DNA from: Tieghemostelium lacteum
Lineage: Eukaryota; Evosea; Eumycetozoa; Dictyosteliales; Raperosteliaceae
Reading direction: 5' to 3'
Assembly (NCBI GenBank): GCA_001606155.1
Contig: LODT01000013.1
Span: forward strand, 868,001-932,000
DNA: 64,000 nt
The notes below the pieces were generated by a model. It had not been told where the DNA came from, made no database searches, and saw only the letters and a list, made by a program, of their open reading frames with translations. Each line of letters begins with the position of its first letter. The first letter of the stretch is position 1. This document shows, piece by piece, positions 12,649 through 24,537 of this stretch. A program made the translations under genes and the position numbers.

Positions 12649-12996
12649 TGTGTGACTTGTGTATTCAAATTTTTTTTTTAGTTTAAAAAAATTTTTTATT
12701 TTATAATTGTTTTGGGTGTTGACAACACTTATTTTTAACTTTTTAACTTAAATTGTGTTAGTGTTAATCCAATGATATATTGAAATATAACTATTAAAAA
12801 TTAAATTTAAATTCTTGGTTTTTTTCATAGAATATAAATGTATTGAATGTTTTTTTATATGGGTAACTATTATCTATTATAGTTAGACATTACATTCTTT
12901 TAAAAATGATGAGTTAATCAGTTTAGGCACTAAAATGTTAAAATGAGTTTTTGTTTTTAGACGAAAAAAAAATTAATTAACGAATTAATCGATTAA
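12649..12996. promoter_or_regulatory. Divergent promoter between the GT49 gene and the DEAD-box helicase
   Basis: A 348-bp AT-rich spacer between divergent starts. Near the helicase ATG lies the palindrome-rich stretch AATTAATTAACGAATTAATC (about 12970-12990). No RNA or coding feature is visible. Confidence 0.4.
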
Positions 12997-14694
12997 ATGT
13001 TAAAATTGAGATCGATTTATAATGCATTGGCAGGGAATAATATTGGCTCCCTACCAGTTTTTAGTAATTATAAGAATATTGTTAGTTTTTATGGTACAAC
13101 AACCAGAAAGAATATAACAACTATATCATCACTAAAATCCAACAGGAAAGATAAAAGTCAATATACACAGAGAGATAAACCTTATAAAGAGGATAGTAAG
13201 AGGGTTAATTATATAAAAACAAAAAAGTCGCTATATGGTGGAGACTTGAGCTCTACTAGTTCCTTTAAAAAACCATATAAGGAACCAAATGAAATTGTCG
13301 ATAAAAATATACAAGTAGAACGAATAGATCAACTTACTACAGTGTACAGAAGTAAAAATAAGTTTAATGATCAATTGGGTTCGGATATTACTGGTACTGG
13401 TATAGCATTCCAAAGATTAAATGTATCAAAAGTTTTAGTGGAGACTTTGAAAGAAATGGGTATTAGTGTACCTTCAACTATACAACAGTTGACAATACCA
13501 GAGATATTGAAAGGGGGTAATGATATATTATTTGCTTCTCAAACTGGTACTGGTAAGACACTTACCTATCTAATACCAGTCATTCAATCCATTAAAAAAG
13601 CAGAGGAACTAGAAACTGCAAAAAATGAAGAGAATAGTAGATTACCCAGAAGACCTAGAGCAATCATTTTGGTACCTACTAGAGAACTGGCGCTACAAGT
13701 AATGTCAGTTGCCAAGAAACTATCACATAAGGTGAAATTCAGTTGTACTACTACATCGAGTGGAGGTGGTGACCTTTTACAATACCTCAAAATGTATAAA
13801 AGCATACCTATAGATGTTTTGATATCAACACCTGGTACCTTAATCAAACTTATTGAAGAGGAGGAAATATTCTTTTCAAAACTACAACATTTGGTTATAG
13901 ACGAAGCTGATTCTATGTTTACTGTCGGTAAAGGTTTTGATGAGGAAATTAAACAAATTGTAAAACCTTTGGAATCACGTTTTAAAAATAGAAAATCAGA
14001 AGGTTTTCCACCATTAAATGCAATTGTGTGTTCAGCAACTCTTACTGAACCACTAATGAAAGTCATCAATGAATTCTTCCCAAATATTCAAAAATACTCA
14101 ACACCAACAATTCACAGATCAATCAATTCTCTAGTTCAAAAGTTTATAGATATTAAAGGAGGTGGTGACAAACATGCTGCCTTATTACATGCAATTACAA
14201 CTGGACAAAAGATAACCAAAAAAAATAACAATGATAATGAAATTAATTTGGAAAATGACTCAACAATTAAACAACAAGCACAAAAAAGAATATTAATATT
14301 TTGTAATTCACCAAATTCATGTAGATCCACAGAATATCTATTGACAGAGAACGATTATAATGCAACCTCATTACATGGTGAAATTCCAGCCAAGCGAAGA
14401 AACGCAAACTGGAAAGAATTTTTAAACGGCGATAAAAATATATTGGTTTGCACTGATATTGTATCTAGAGGTATGGATATACCCGATGTAGATCATGTTA
14501 TTCTTTTTGATTTTCCAAACAATCCAATTGATTACATTCATAGAATTGGTAGAACTGCAAGAGCTGGTAAACATGGTGTGGTAACAAGTTTAATAGCAAA
14601 ATACGATAGACCACTTTCAAATATCATTCAAAATGCAATTAAAAAGGGTACAAGTCTAGAGAACTTAAATAAGAGAATAAATAAGTTACTATAA
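12997..14694 (+). CDS. DEAD-box RNA helicase, probably mitochondrial
   Basis: ATP-dependent RNA helicase of 565 residues with the full superfamily-2 motif set. The Q motif is PSTIQQLTIPEIL. Motif I is ASQTGTGKT (residue about 180). Ia is PTRELALQV, the TPG box is STPGTLIKL, II is VIDEADSM (about 300) and III is CSAT. Motif IV is ILIFCN, V is TDIVSRGMDIPDVDHVI and VI is HRIGRTARAG. The N-terminus (MLKLRSIYNALAGNN and onwards) is basic, Ser/Thr-rich and nearly free of acidic residues for some 50 residues, which suggests mitochondrial import. A role in mitochondrial RNA or ribosome metabolism, like yeast MRH4 or DDX28, is inference. A short Asn/Lys insert (around residue 405) is dictyostelid-type low complexity. 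The stop is 50 bp from the stop of the convergent zinc-finger gene. Confidence 0.92.
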   Translation: MLKLRSIYNALAGNNIGSLPVFSNYKNIVSFYGTTTRKNITTISSLKSNRKDKSQYTQRDKPYKEDSKRVNYIKTKKSLYGGDLSSTSSFKKPYKEPNEIVDKNIQVERIDQLTTVYRSKNKFNDQLGSDITGTGIAFQRLNVSKVLVETLKEMGISVPSTIQQLTIPEILKGGNDILFASQTGTGKTLTYLIPVIQSIKKAEELETAKNEENSRLPRRPRAIILVPTRELALQVMSVAKKLSHKVKFSCTTTSSGGGDLLQYLKMYKSIPIDVLISTPGTLIKLIEEEEIFFSKLQHLVIDEADSMFTVGKGFDEEIKQIVKPLESRFKNRKSEGFPPLNAIVCSATLTEPLMKVINEFFPNIQKYSTPTIHRSINSLVQKFIDIKGGGDKHAALLHAITTGQKITKKNNNDNEINLENDSTIKQQAQKRILIFCNSPNSCRSTEYLLTENDYNATSLHGEIPAKRRNANWKEFLNGDKNILVCTDIVSRGMDIPDVDHVILFDFPNNPIDYIHRIGRTARAGKHGVVTSLIAKYDRPLSNIIQNAIKKGTSLENLNKRINKLL

Positions 14695-14744
14695 ACAAAG
14701 TAGTTAGGAAAAAAAAAAAAGAATATAAATAGCTATTTATTAAA

Positions 14745-17700
14745 TTAAATATCAGACATTTCATTGTCCTCTTCGTTATTGTCGTCATCATCTTTAAATC
14801 TAATAGAACCATCTTCTTCAGCAATTAGATTAGTATTTTTCTTTTCTCCTTTTGTATCTACAATATTTTTAATATTTGTTTCAATGATATCCTCCTCTTT
14901 TACAATTTCCTTCTCTATAGTTATAGTAGTTTCCTCCTCTTGTGTTGTACTCTGTACAGTAGTTGTATTAATAGAATTTTGAGTAGAATTATTGGTATCT
15001 GAAGTAGGTGAGCTAGTTGATTGTACATTGGAGGTATTGATAGTAGATTTGCTAATTGGTTGCATGATATTTGGAGTTGATCCTATATTTTCAAGAGATG
15101 AAAATATTGAGGGTAGTCTATCAAAAGATGAGGATGTAGGTGGTGAAATTGCTTTTAGAGATGTATTTACAATTAATGGGAGGCTTGGAGTTGTTGGAGT
15201 AGATGGTGCTGAAAATAAGGTAGATGATGGTGTATTCATTGATTTTTGAGTGGAAGCTACTTGGTCGTCTATTATCATCTCTGTGAAAAAACTCTTGGTA
15301 GATGATTTTGAAGGTGTTACAGTTCCAGGTGTAGATGGTTTTGGTGTTGATACGTTGATATTTGGTGATGATGGATAGAATTGGTTAATCAAATGCTCAC
15401 CAGACGATGATAGAGATGGTCTTCTTCCTAGAATATTATTTTGTTTTGATTTAAATGAAGAGGTTGCTGGTGATTCTGGGAATGTTAAATGAGTGTCACT
15501 AGTATCCATAGGGAAGTTAATTAATGGTGAATAGACCTTAAAATCTTGTGGACTACTTGGTACATAGAATTGATGATTATGGTGATGGTGATAGGATTTA
15601 ATTGGTATTGGTAAGCTTGGTGTTGTGGGTGTACTACCTGATATATTATTAGAAATACCTGGAATATTAAAACTATCTCTTTTATAATTATTAGTATTCA
15701 AATTATTATTACTATTATTATTACTGTTACTATTTGTATTATTGTTACTGTTATTATTGCTATTAAAAGTATCTACATATTCTTCAAAAATTATAAAATT
15801 ATCTACATCGTCGGTATTCATATCCTTATCATTGTTGTGTTGGTTTTGGTGATTATGGTTGTGGTAAATTTGGTGTGGAGTTCCATTGATTATTAGTTGA
15901 TCCTTTTCTTGTACATTCATTGCCTGTATAGAATAGTTATGGTGTTGTTGTTGTTGTACAACTTGTTGGTGGTGTTGTTGCTGTATGTGTTCATTATCAT
16001 GGTGGTCATAGTTATCATCTTGACTTGAAGGTTCATCATTATCATATTTAATATTTAAAAGTGGAGCTAATTGATTATTTTCTATATTATTCAATAACAT
16101 ATTATTATTGTTATTATTGAGTTTTGATTTTGAAGTTTTTGGAGTGTTCATTGTTGTGGTGGCAGTTGTTAGATTTGTTATATTACTAGATTCTATGACC
16201 AATTGTTGAGGTTTAGAATTTCTCTTTTTCTTTACATAACCATCTTCAAATTTGTGTATATTTCTTTTATGTTCGTTTAAATCTGATAATTGTACAAATC
16301 TACTGTCACAATCAGGGTAATCGCAATGAAATGGTTTCTCACCAGTGTGTTTATAACGTAAATGATGAATTAAATTGTAGGCACTTTTAAGTGGTTTATC
16401 GCCTCTTGTGCATCCATTCCATTCACAATGTGACTCTGATTTTTTACCCTTTTGATTCTTTACATGATCTGATAAATGATCTCCAAGATCAGACAGCTTT
16501 TCAAAGACTACACCTTTACAATCTCCCCATTTGCATTCAAATGGACCAGGAGGGTCTGAAGATCTTCTTTTTCTTGGTTTTCTATTTACAGATGCAGAGT
16601 TACTATCTACACCAGAAGAGACTACAAGTGGTAATTTTGCTTCTTTTAATTTCTTTCTTTTTACACTAGTTGATTTCTTATCTGCCGTTGTATTACTGTT
16701 ATTTACAATTATTAATGTCTCTTCATCTTCATCCTCCATTTCACCTTCGTCTTCTCTATTATTATTTTCCCAAATTTCGTTTTGGTGTTGTTGTTGCTGT
16801 TGTTGTTGTTGTAGGTTTATATTTAATAATTTATTTACAGAATATTCTTGAGATATCATTTCATCAACTGATTTTATATGTACATTATTACTATTTAATT
16901 TATCATCTTTTATCGATGTCTTTTTTCTTCTTGTTAATGATCTATTGTTTGCAACTGTGAGACGGAATATTTTGTTAGTAATATTAATATATAGGTTTTT
17001 GTTGAAAATTACATACCAGGATCGCATGGATCTAATAAATGAGAAAATTTAATGTGTCCAATTAGACTTTGAAAGTCTTTAAAGGCCATTCCGCATGTTT
17101 CCCAATCACAGTTTACAGCACTAATATTAGCCTCAGCATCATCAGTTGGATTTATAGCTGGTTTATTCTTAAAGTGATCAGTTCTAAAATGTATCCAAAA
17201 CTCAGTAAGTGTATCAAATTTCATATCACAGTTATTCCATTTACAAATAAATTCTCCGTTTGAGCTTATTTGTGTTGGAAATTGTAAATTATTGGTAGCT
17301 GTATTTAAATAGTAATTTGTAGCTGTAGCATTACTATTATTATTGTTGTTATTGTTATTAGTAGATGTTTGTGTTGGTGGTTGATGTGGTTGTGGTGTTG
17401 GTATAACTGTTGTTACAGTAGATGTTGTTGTGGTAGTAACTGTAGTAGTTGCACCTAATGGATGCTGTTGCTGTTGTTGTAGTTGTTGTTGTTGTGATGA
17501 AATTGGTTGTACAGAAGAAGAGGAACCATATAAACCCCCAGTACTATTGTGTAAATTATTTAATAAAAATATAAAATCGGACTGATTCGATATTGTATTG
17601 GTAGATGGTGAATTATAATGTTCAAAATTAAAAAAATAATTACTATTACTATTTAAAGATTCGTACATTGATGTTATATCAGGTGTACTGGGGTTACCTA

Positions 17701-18199
17701 ATGATATATTTTGTTGTGGTGTTAATGGTAGTTGTATAGGGCTTTGTGGTGTTGGTTGTCTAGGACTCTGTGGTGTTTGTTGGTGTAGCTGTTGCTGTTG
17801 CTGTTGTTGAGCTTTAGCTTGAGATAGAGTAACTAGAAAAGTCTCAAGATTAACACCTAGTGCTGATGAGATCTTTGATAATGTTTGTAGTGTGTTGCTT
17901 GTAAGTCCAAGATTGCCATTACCATTAGTAACTGTATTAATGCTGCCACTGCTACCATTGATAGATGGTGTATAATTAGATACGTGTGATGTTGCCATTA
18001 AATTTGCCCACTCTGTTAAGATTTCTCTACTATTATTTATGTTACTGTTATTAGTGTTGTTATTGTTTATGTTGTTATTTGGTTCTGTTTTTGTTTTCAA
18101 TTTGTTTGTTTGTAAAAGATCATCAAATAAATTAAAATTGTTAGCGGCGTTTTGATTTGGGGGTGGGTTTTTTTTATTTGTTAATCCTGGGGATAACAT
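14745..18199 (-). CDS. GLI-like C2H2 zinc-finger protein with long low-complexity arms
   Basis: Probable DNA-binding transcription factor of 1,130 residues, from exons 18199-17017 and 16954-14745. The 62-bp intron (GTATGT...TCACAG) is placed by reading frame and gives SHLLDPCDP joined to VANNRSLTRRKK. Five C2H2 fingers of the GLI/ZIC kind are visible. Two end exon 1 (FICKWNNCDMKF, VNCDWETCGMAF; residues about 318-390). Three lie in exon 2 (FECKWGDCKGVVF, SHCEWNGCTRG, FHCDYPDCDSRF; about 530-626), the last pair joined by a TGEKP linker. A basic stretch, KRKKLKEAK, and RKPRKRRSS precede finger 3 and may be nuclear-localisation signals. The arms are rich in Asn, Gln, Ser and Thr. A C-terminal acidic tail (FKDDDDNNEEDNEMSDI) could be an activation region. 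The target genes are unknown. Confidence 0.85.
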
Positions 18200-18644
18200 T
18201 TTAGGAAGGTGGTTGTTTAATTTTTTTTTTAAGCACTATAAAATATATCAAAATGAAGAAAAAAAAAAAACTTAAAAGATTTGATTAAATTTTGACGACG
18301 AGAGGGGTTATTTTTTTCAATTTTTTAATATAAATTGATTTTTATTTTGATTTTTCTGAATATTCCATCCCAGGATTCCACACTACTCGTTCTTTCACGT
18401 TTAAATGTTAAACTAAAAATTATTTAATTAAAAATTTAATTATTATTAATTGTTGTACCAAATCATTTAAATTCATTTTATCAAAATGTTAAGATATTTA
18501 ATTTAATTTACTTCCTCTGGATGGAATCTAAAATATTATGATATCACTCTGTGCTGTCATTAATCAAATTACTTTTCAAACAGAGACTATAGATTATAGT
18601 AAATAAATATAATGTTATTTATTTTAAAATTGAATATTTGAAAT
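18200..18644. other. AT-rich spacer upstream of the zinc-finger gene
   Basis: A 445-bp spacer between the stop of SEC16 and the start of the zinc-finger gene, both leftward. It contains long A/T runs and one less AT-rich patch near 18362-18405. No reading frame, tRNA or known motif is recognised; the promoter of the zinc-finger gene should lie here. Confidence 0.4.
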
Positions 18645-21600
18645 TTAATTTGGTGGGTTCATTGGTGGGAAAGAGGAGTTATCCACAGACCCTTCATTTT
18701 GATTGTGTGTAGGGGAATTGAGGGTTGGAGGTTCATAGGTTACATTATTGGGATCAAATGTTGGCACAAAAGCATTGAATTTTTGTGATTGAGGAGTTTC
18801 TTTTGGAGGAGTATTGGAAGAGGTGCCAGTGTAAACAGTTTGGTTGTAGGTATCAACATATCTTGGTTTTCTTCTAGAATTACTAGAGTTAGGAGATACA
18901 AGAGAATATTTATTTGGACCATTTGGCATGCCTAGGTCTGGTAGACTTGATGCACTGTTATTCAATAGATTATTTCCACTGTTACCCAATGGAGGTACAC
19001 CACTACTAGTAGTTGAATTGGATAGTAAATTATTACTGCTACCTTGTCTTGATGATGAGTTCATTTGATCCATACCCGACATTGTCATCATTGGTGGTTG
19101 ATCATTACCACCACTACTCATTATATTGTTAGTTGGTGGAGTTGATATTGGTGGAGTATTTGAATTACTATTATTAAATGAACTATTCATTATATTGTTA
19201 TTTGGTGGAATACCACTGCCACCACCAGACATCATAGGAGGTGGTGGTGCATCTACTTCTTCTGCCATTGCTTCAGCTTCTTTACCTTTTTCAACCCATT
19301 TTCCTAACTGTTCATTGAAATACAATTGACTGTCATTCTCAAGATTCATTTGTTTAGGTTTGTTTCGTGAGAAGATTGATTTAAACCATGATTTTGGTTG
19401 TTCTTCTTCACCTTCTTTAATAATCTTAGCATCACCTTCTGGTTCAGCATCTCCACTTAGAGTATTGCTAGTTTGAGATGTTGATTCTGTAGAAGGTGTT
19501 GATTTTGGAGTTTTAGTAGTAAATGAACTGTAGAAGTCCTCATCTTCATCTTTATCTTTTTTAGTTGGTGTAGTTTGCTTCTTAGTATCGGATTTAGAGG
19601 AAGAAAATGAGAATGAAGAGGCAGATGGCGATTTACCTATAGATTCCATATTTTGAGGAGGTTGTTGTGGATTAGATTTAACTGGAGTGGATGTTGGTGA
19701 AGTTATAATTGGAGTAGAATTAGAGACACCAGGTGAAGATGTAGGTTGTAGTGTATTGGTAGATGGTTGTTTACCGAGAATTCTAAAACCTTTAGTGAAT
19801 ATAGATGGTATCCAAGACCCAGATGCAGATAGCTTATTATTTGATTGAAAAGATGTAATTCTTTCATTAAATGTATCCAATTGATAGATAAATGTTGGGC
19901 TGGTAACCTGATGGTTCTTTAACAGATTTTTAATGTGACTAATATACTTTGCAGACTGTTCAACCAAACCATAGTCACAGAGAATAGTGGCGTATATAAA
20001 CTTGTATACAAAGAGAATGGGTAGAGAATACTGTGAATTACCTAGAATCTTACTGTACTCATAGATCTCAGAACGTTGAAGAGATTCAATGGTAATGTAG
20101 TTTTTAGATAGTTTATGATCACCACCTAATAATACAATTCTAGAAGCTGGGTTACCGTAGGTACCAAACGGGAAGTCAGCAAGACAGTAACAAGCATGAG
20201 CAGCTTCAACTCGTTTTTGTATGGCCCACATGTGATCACCAATCTCTCCTATAACCTTTAGACCACCTGCCTTTCCATTGAGGAGTAGTGTTGCTATATT
20301 GTCTTTCCACTTATCCAAAAACACAGTATTCATAGGTGTATTTGCAGTTGGAGTCTGTTGAAGTTCTTTAAAGAGTTCTTTTACATTTCCAGAGTATATA
20401 GAATACAGAGTCTTTAGAGGTGAACCAATAGGTAAAGTGGCATTTGCAAATGCTTGAAGAGTTCTACTGTGAGCTTCTGCACCCAGTTGCAAAGAGAGTA
20501 CCAAGGCATGATGCCAGATTTGGTTTTCAAAAGCCAGTTTATGAGCAGCAGCTACATTTCCAAATGTAATATATTTTTGAATTTCATGCAGAATAAAAGT
20601 GAGTTCACTTTCAGATTTTTGAGATTCTTTTGGGAATACATAGACACCTTGGTTCTTTTCAATCAGTAAATTGACTATAGAGTTTTCGTTGGTTGATTGC
20701 TCTTGTTGATCTTTAGAGTTAGATTGGCCAGTATTGATTTGACCATAATTATTACAGAGATGTCTGAGTATCTCCCACAAGAGTATAGATGCTTCAGCAT
20801 CTTTAATATCGTCACGCATTCTAGAAGATACTTCATGAACTCTCTCTTGAATCCATTTGTTTACACTGTCTCTAGAAGTTGCAGAAGATAATGGTCCTGG
20901 GAATGTAGTTAGATTTTGATAGAGTGGTTGACTGGCAAGAAGTGTCTTTAACTGAATAAATGATGATTTATTACCATAGGTAGTTGTAACTGAACTCTGA
21001 CCATTATTATGAATAGTTGGTATACTAGGTATTCCAGATACATTATTTTTAATAACCAACAGCTTACCACCAAAACCAAATGCAATAACAGGATGTGGTC
21101 TAGTATAGAACATTGGATTACTTCTCTGACTATTAATTGAACTACTATAGTTATTATTCATTGTTGATACACTTGGACTACCAAAATTTGATGGTGTATT
21201 CCAAGTATTTTGTGCTTGGAAGTTATTTTGGTTATAATATTGTTGTTGTTGTGGTATAAAACTATTTTGTAGTTGTTGTTGTACAACACTTGAACTTGGA
21301 CTGGTACCAGAACTTGTTGGTGGTCTATATGGTGACATATTATGAGTATTTTGATAACTTTGTTGATTAACAATTGGAATAGTTGTAATTGGTGTAAAGT
21401 TATTAAAATTATCTTTACTATATGAGGATGATGCGGTGGTTACTGAATTTTGAGGTGAGGAATAAAATGAAACATTTCCACTACCTGACATTGGTGATGT
21501 TTGGTTAATAATTGGTGGAGGTTGATTCATAATAGGTGGTGGTTGATTCATAATTGGTGGAGGTTGGTTCATTATAGGTGGAGCAGTGGTTTGACCATTT

Positions 21601-23595
21601 CTAACTTGACCATTTAATAGTTTAGTAAATTGATCACCACCTGAATCAGTTCTTTGATGGTGATGTTGTGTTGGGTGTGGAGGTGGTTGTTGTAAGTTTT
21701 TCTTTTCAATAGAGCTTGGATTACTATTGAAGTTAGGAGGTGATACACCCATCTTATTAATACTATTACTATTATTATTTAATGGTATTGAATTGGAATT
21801 ATGTAGTGGAATCGATGAAGAATCTCTAGAAAAACTATTATTAATGTTATTACCATAAGAACCACTATGGGAATTAATTTGATTGTTCATAGTTGGAACA
21901 GGTTGATATGAATTTTGGTTCCAATAGCTCTTTTCGTGGCTACTAGCTAATGGTATTTGATTCATAATTGGTGGTGGCTGATTCATTATTGGTGGTTGAT
22001 TCATTATTGGTGGCTGATTCATAATTGGTTGGTTCATTATTGGGGGTGGCTGATTCATTATTGGTGGTGGCTGGTTCATAATTGGTGGCTGATTCATTAC
22101 TGGAGGTGGTTGTTGATAATAAGATGTGTTAGGTGATGACATATTATTGTATAATGGTGGATATTGATTCATTACTGGAACAGGTGATGATTGAACATTA
22201 GAATTATAATATTGATTATAGTTAACAGGTGGTTGGTTCATAATTGGTGGTTGTTGTAAACGTTTTTGTTGCTCTAATCTTTGTTGCTCAAGTCTCTGTT
22301 GTTGTTCTAATCTTTGTTGCTCAATTCTCTGTTGTTCAAGTCTCTGTTGTTCTAATCGTTGTTGCTCTAATCTTTGTTGTTCAAATCTCTGTTGCTCTAA
22401 TCTTTGTTGTTCTAGTCTCTGTTGTTCTAATCTTTGTTGCTCTAATCTCTGTTGTTCTAGTCTCTGTTGTTCCAATCTTTGTTGTTCAAGCCTCTCTTGT
22501 TCTTGATAAGCATCAAAAAATGACATTTCACTTGAGTTTCCAAAAAGAGATGAAACATCATTATTACCATTAGCTTCAGATGCAAATAATGAAGATGCAT
22601 TAGTTGGAGCACCAAATAAGCTATCTGCATTTCTATTCTGGTTTGAATTACCAAATAAATTGTCGGCTGTTGAAGTATTATTACTATTACCGAATAAATT
22701 ATCAGCAGTAGTGGAGCTCTTATTATCACTGTTACTAAATAAATTATCAGCAGTAGTGGAACTATTATTATCACTGTCACCAAATAAATTATCGGCTGTA
22801 TTAGAACTAGTATTGCTACCATTACCAAATAAATTGTCAGCTGTTGTGGTATTATTGTTACTGTTAACAAATAAATTATCAGCGGTAGTGGAACTACTGT
22901 TACTACTATTACTATTAGTTAAATTGTCATGTGTTGTTGGTGAGCTATTACCAAATAGGTTTTCAGCTGTAGCAGAATTATTATTACCAAATAGGTTGTC
23001 AGCTGTAGTGGAACTATTATTATTGTTACTGTTACCAAATAAATTTTCAGCTGAGGGTGAACTATTACTATCACCAAATAGGTTGTCAGCTGTTATAGGA
23101 TTATAACTACTGCCATTGGAACTATTCTCAAATGTTGTAGTAGTATAGTTATTGCTGATTATAACTTCATTATTGATGTGTTCACTAGAGTTGAAAAGAT
23201 TATCAGGTATTGTAGGACTACTAAATAAATTGTCGGCTGTAACAGAGGTATTAACAAATAGATTATCAACTGAATTTGAATTGTTATCAACCTCTATTTG
23301 ATTATTGCTATTAAATAGATTTTCTGCAGTATTGCTTATATTATTATCTTCATCATGACTGGAGCTATTGTTAACTGTTTGGTTGGTTGTGGTATTTTCG
23401 TTTTCAGTGATACTATTATTATTAACAAATAAATTGTCTTCTGTGTTGTTGGTATCATTTTGTATAGTAGTAGGTTCAACATGGTTAGAGTTGAAATAAC
23501 CACTATCTGTATTACTATTTGAAACACCAAATAATGAATCAGCAGTAATATTATTTGATTCACCAAACAATGATTCTGAGGTTGGTTTATCAGTG

Positions 23596-23635
<40 letters not shown>

Positions 23636-24383
23636 CATTATCACTAAATAGATTCTCAGCAGTTGAGTTTATATTCTCCTGACTAGATATAGAAATAGAT
23701 GGTGATAAGGTATTTTCACTTGTTGTTAAAGTTGTTGTATCATTGGCTGAAGTGGTATCAGTTGGATTTGAAATAAATTCAAATGAATTTGTAGTGGAAG
23801 ATGAGGATGACAATGTAGTTAATTGTGGATTCACCGAATCATTTTGTTCTTGTTGCTGTTCAACTTGTTCAGGTTGGTTATGTTGTTCCTGTTGTTGCTC
23901 AACTTGTTCAGGTTGGTTATGTTGTTCCTGTTGCTGTTCAATTTGTTCAGGTTGATTTTGTTGTTGATCTTGATCCTCTTGTTCAGGGGTAGAAGACACA
24001 GGACTCTTTTTCTTTGTTGTAAAGAATGATATGGTATCATCTTCATCCTCTGGATCATCGCTATTTGAACTAAATCCAAACAAAGAAGAGACATCACTAC
24101 TAGTTGTTTTACTTCCAAATAGTGCTGAGATATCGTTTTGGTTAACTATAGTTTGTTCCTCTTCTATTGTAGTTTGCTGAGCTTTCTTTTTATTTGCGAA
24201 ATAGGTAGAAGGATCGTCATCATCATCTACCTGTTCTTCTTTAGAACTTGTTGGAGTTGTATTCTTTTCCAAATTTTCTATATTCTCATTCTCAGTTATT
24301 GGAGAAACAGAATTATCTACTGTTACACTATTTTCATTAATTTCATTTTCCATTGGTGGATGGTTGTTGTTATTGAGTTCCAT
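18645..24383 (-). CDS. sec16: SEC16, COPII coat scaffold at ER exit sites
   Basis: Large scaffold (1,912 residues, one exon) that organises ER exit sites by binding COPII subunits. The conserved ancestral coatomer element runs from about residue 1095, PHPVIAFGFGGKLLVIK, to about 1510. It includes SKNYITIESLQRSEIYEYSK and LPILFVYKFIYATILCDYGL, an alpha-helical region. The C-terminal SEC16 motif SWFKSIFSRNK ... QLYFNEQLGKWVEKGKEAEA is present. The N-terminal half is disordered and built of repeats: Gln/Glu blocks (HNQPEQVEQQQEQ), about fifteen ADNLFG units, a run of LEQQR units, and PPIMNQP units. Short Asn tracts break these up. The start at 24383 is followed by an acidic region with several SALFG/SSLFG motifs, plausible short binding motifs. 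Dictyostelid length is within the range of SEC16A-like proteins. Confidence 0.92.
21960..22250 (-). repeat. PPIMNQP protein repeats within SEC16
   Basis: Tandem copies of a 6-8 residue unit, P-P-I-M-N-Q, occupy roughly residues 711-808 of SEC16, with a second small cluster at about 21500-21580. The DNA copies differ at third positions (ATAATTGG versus ATTATTGG and others), so they are older than the latest array changes. Such Pro-rich runs could bind SH3 or WW domains; that is inference. Confidence 0.8.
22258..22495 (-). repeat. LEQQR coiled-coil repeat array within SEC16
   Basis: About fifteen consecutive five-residue units, Leu-Glu-Gln-Gln-Arg with a few Phe, Ile or Lys variants, encoded by 15-bp repeats. 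The pattern is predicted to form a long charged helix. Length differences between strains would be expected for such an array. Confidence 0.85.
22630..23330 (-). repeat. T-A-D-N-L-F-G repeats within SEC16
   Basis: At least fifteen copies of a T-A-D/E-N-L-F-G/V/S-N/D motif, separated by Asn/Ser spacers of uneven length (roughly residues 350-590). The core NLF survives while spacers vary, which argues that the short motif itself is under selection, perhaps as a multivalent docking site. Confidence 0.8.
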
Positions 24384-24537
24384 GCCTCAACTTGTTGATT
24401 AATGCAAATATAGTTAATACATGCAATTGCAAAAACAAAAAAAGTATTCATTTTAAATAGATACCTACTTAACCTTGTAATCCAAATTTTTAAATATTAA
24501 AAAAAAATTTTTTTTTTGTGTATGATATCATGTAGTT
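24384..24537 (-). promoter_or_regulatory. Probable SEC16 promoter region
   Basis: A short AT-rich segment between the SEC16 start and the first recognisable transposon remnant. It holds A and T runs at 24500-24520 typical of dictyostelid core promoters. No specific element can be named. Confidence 0.35.

Noticed and set aside
23602-23640. ATT microsatellite
   Set aside because: It is the coding sequence of an Asn tract in SEC16, ordinary for dictyostelids.
22244-23955. Long open frames on the plus strand opposite SEC16
   Set aside because: They mirror the SEC16 repeat arrays and consist of Val/Leu runs produced by reading the repeats in antisense.
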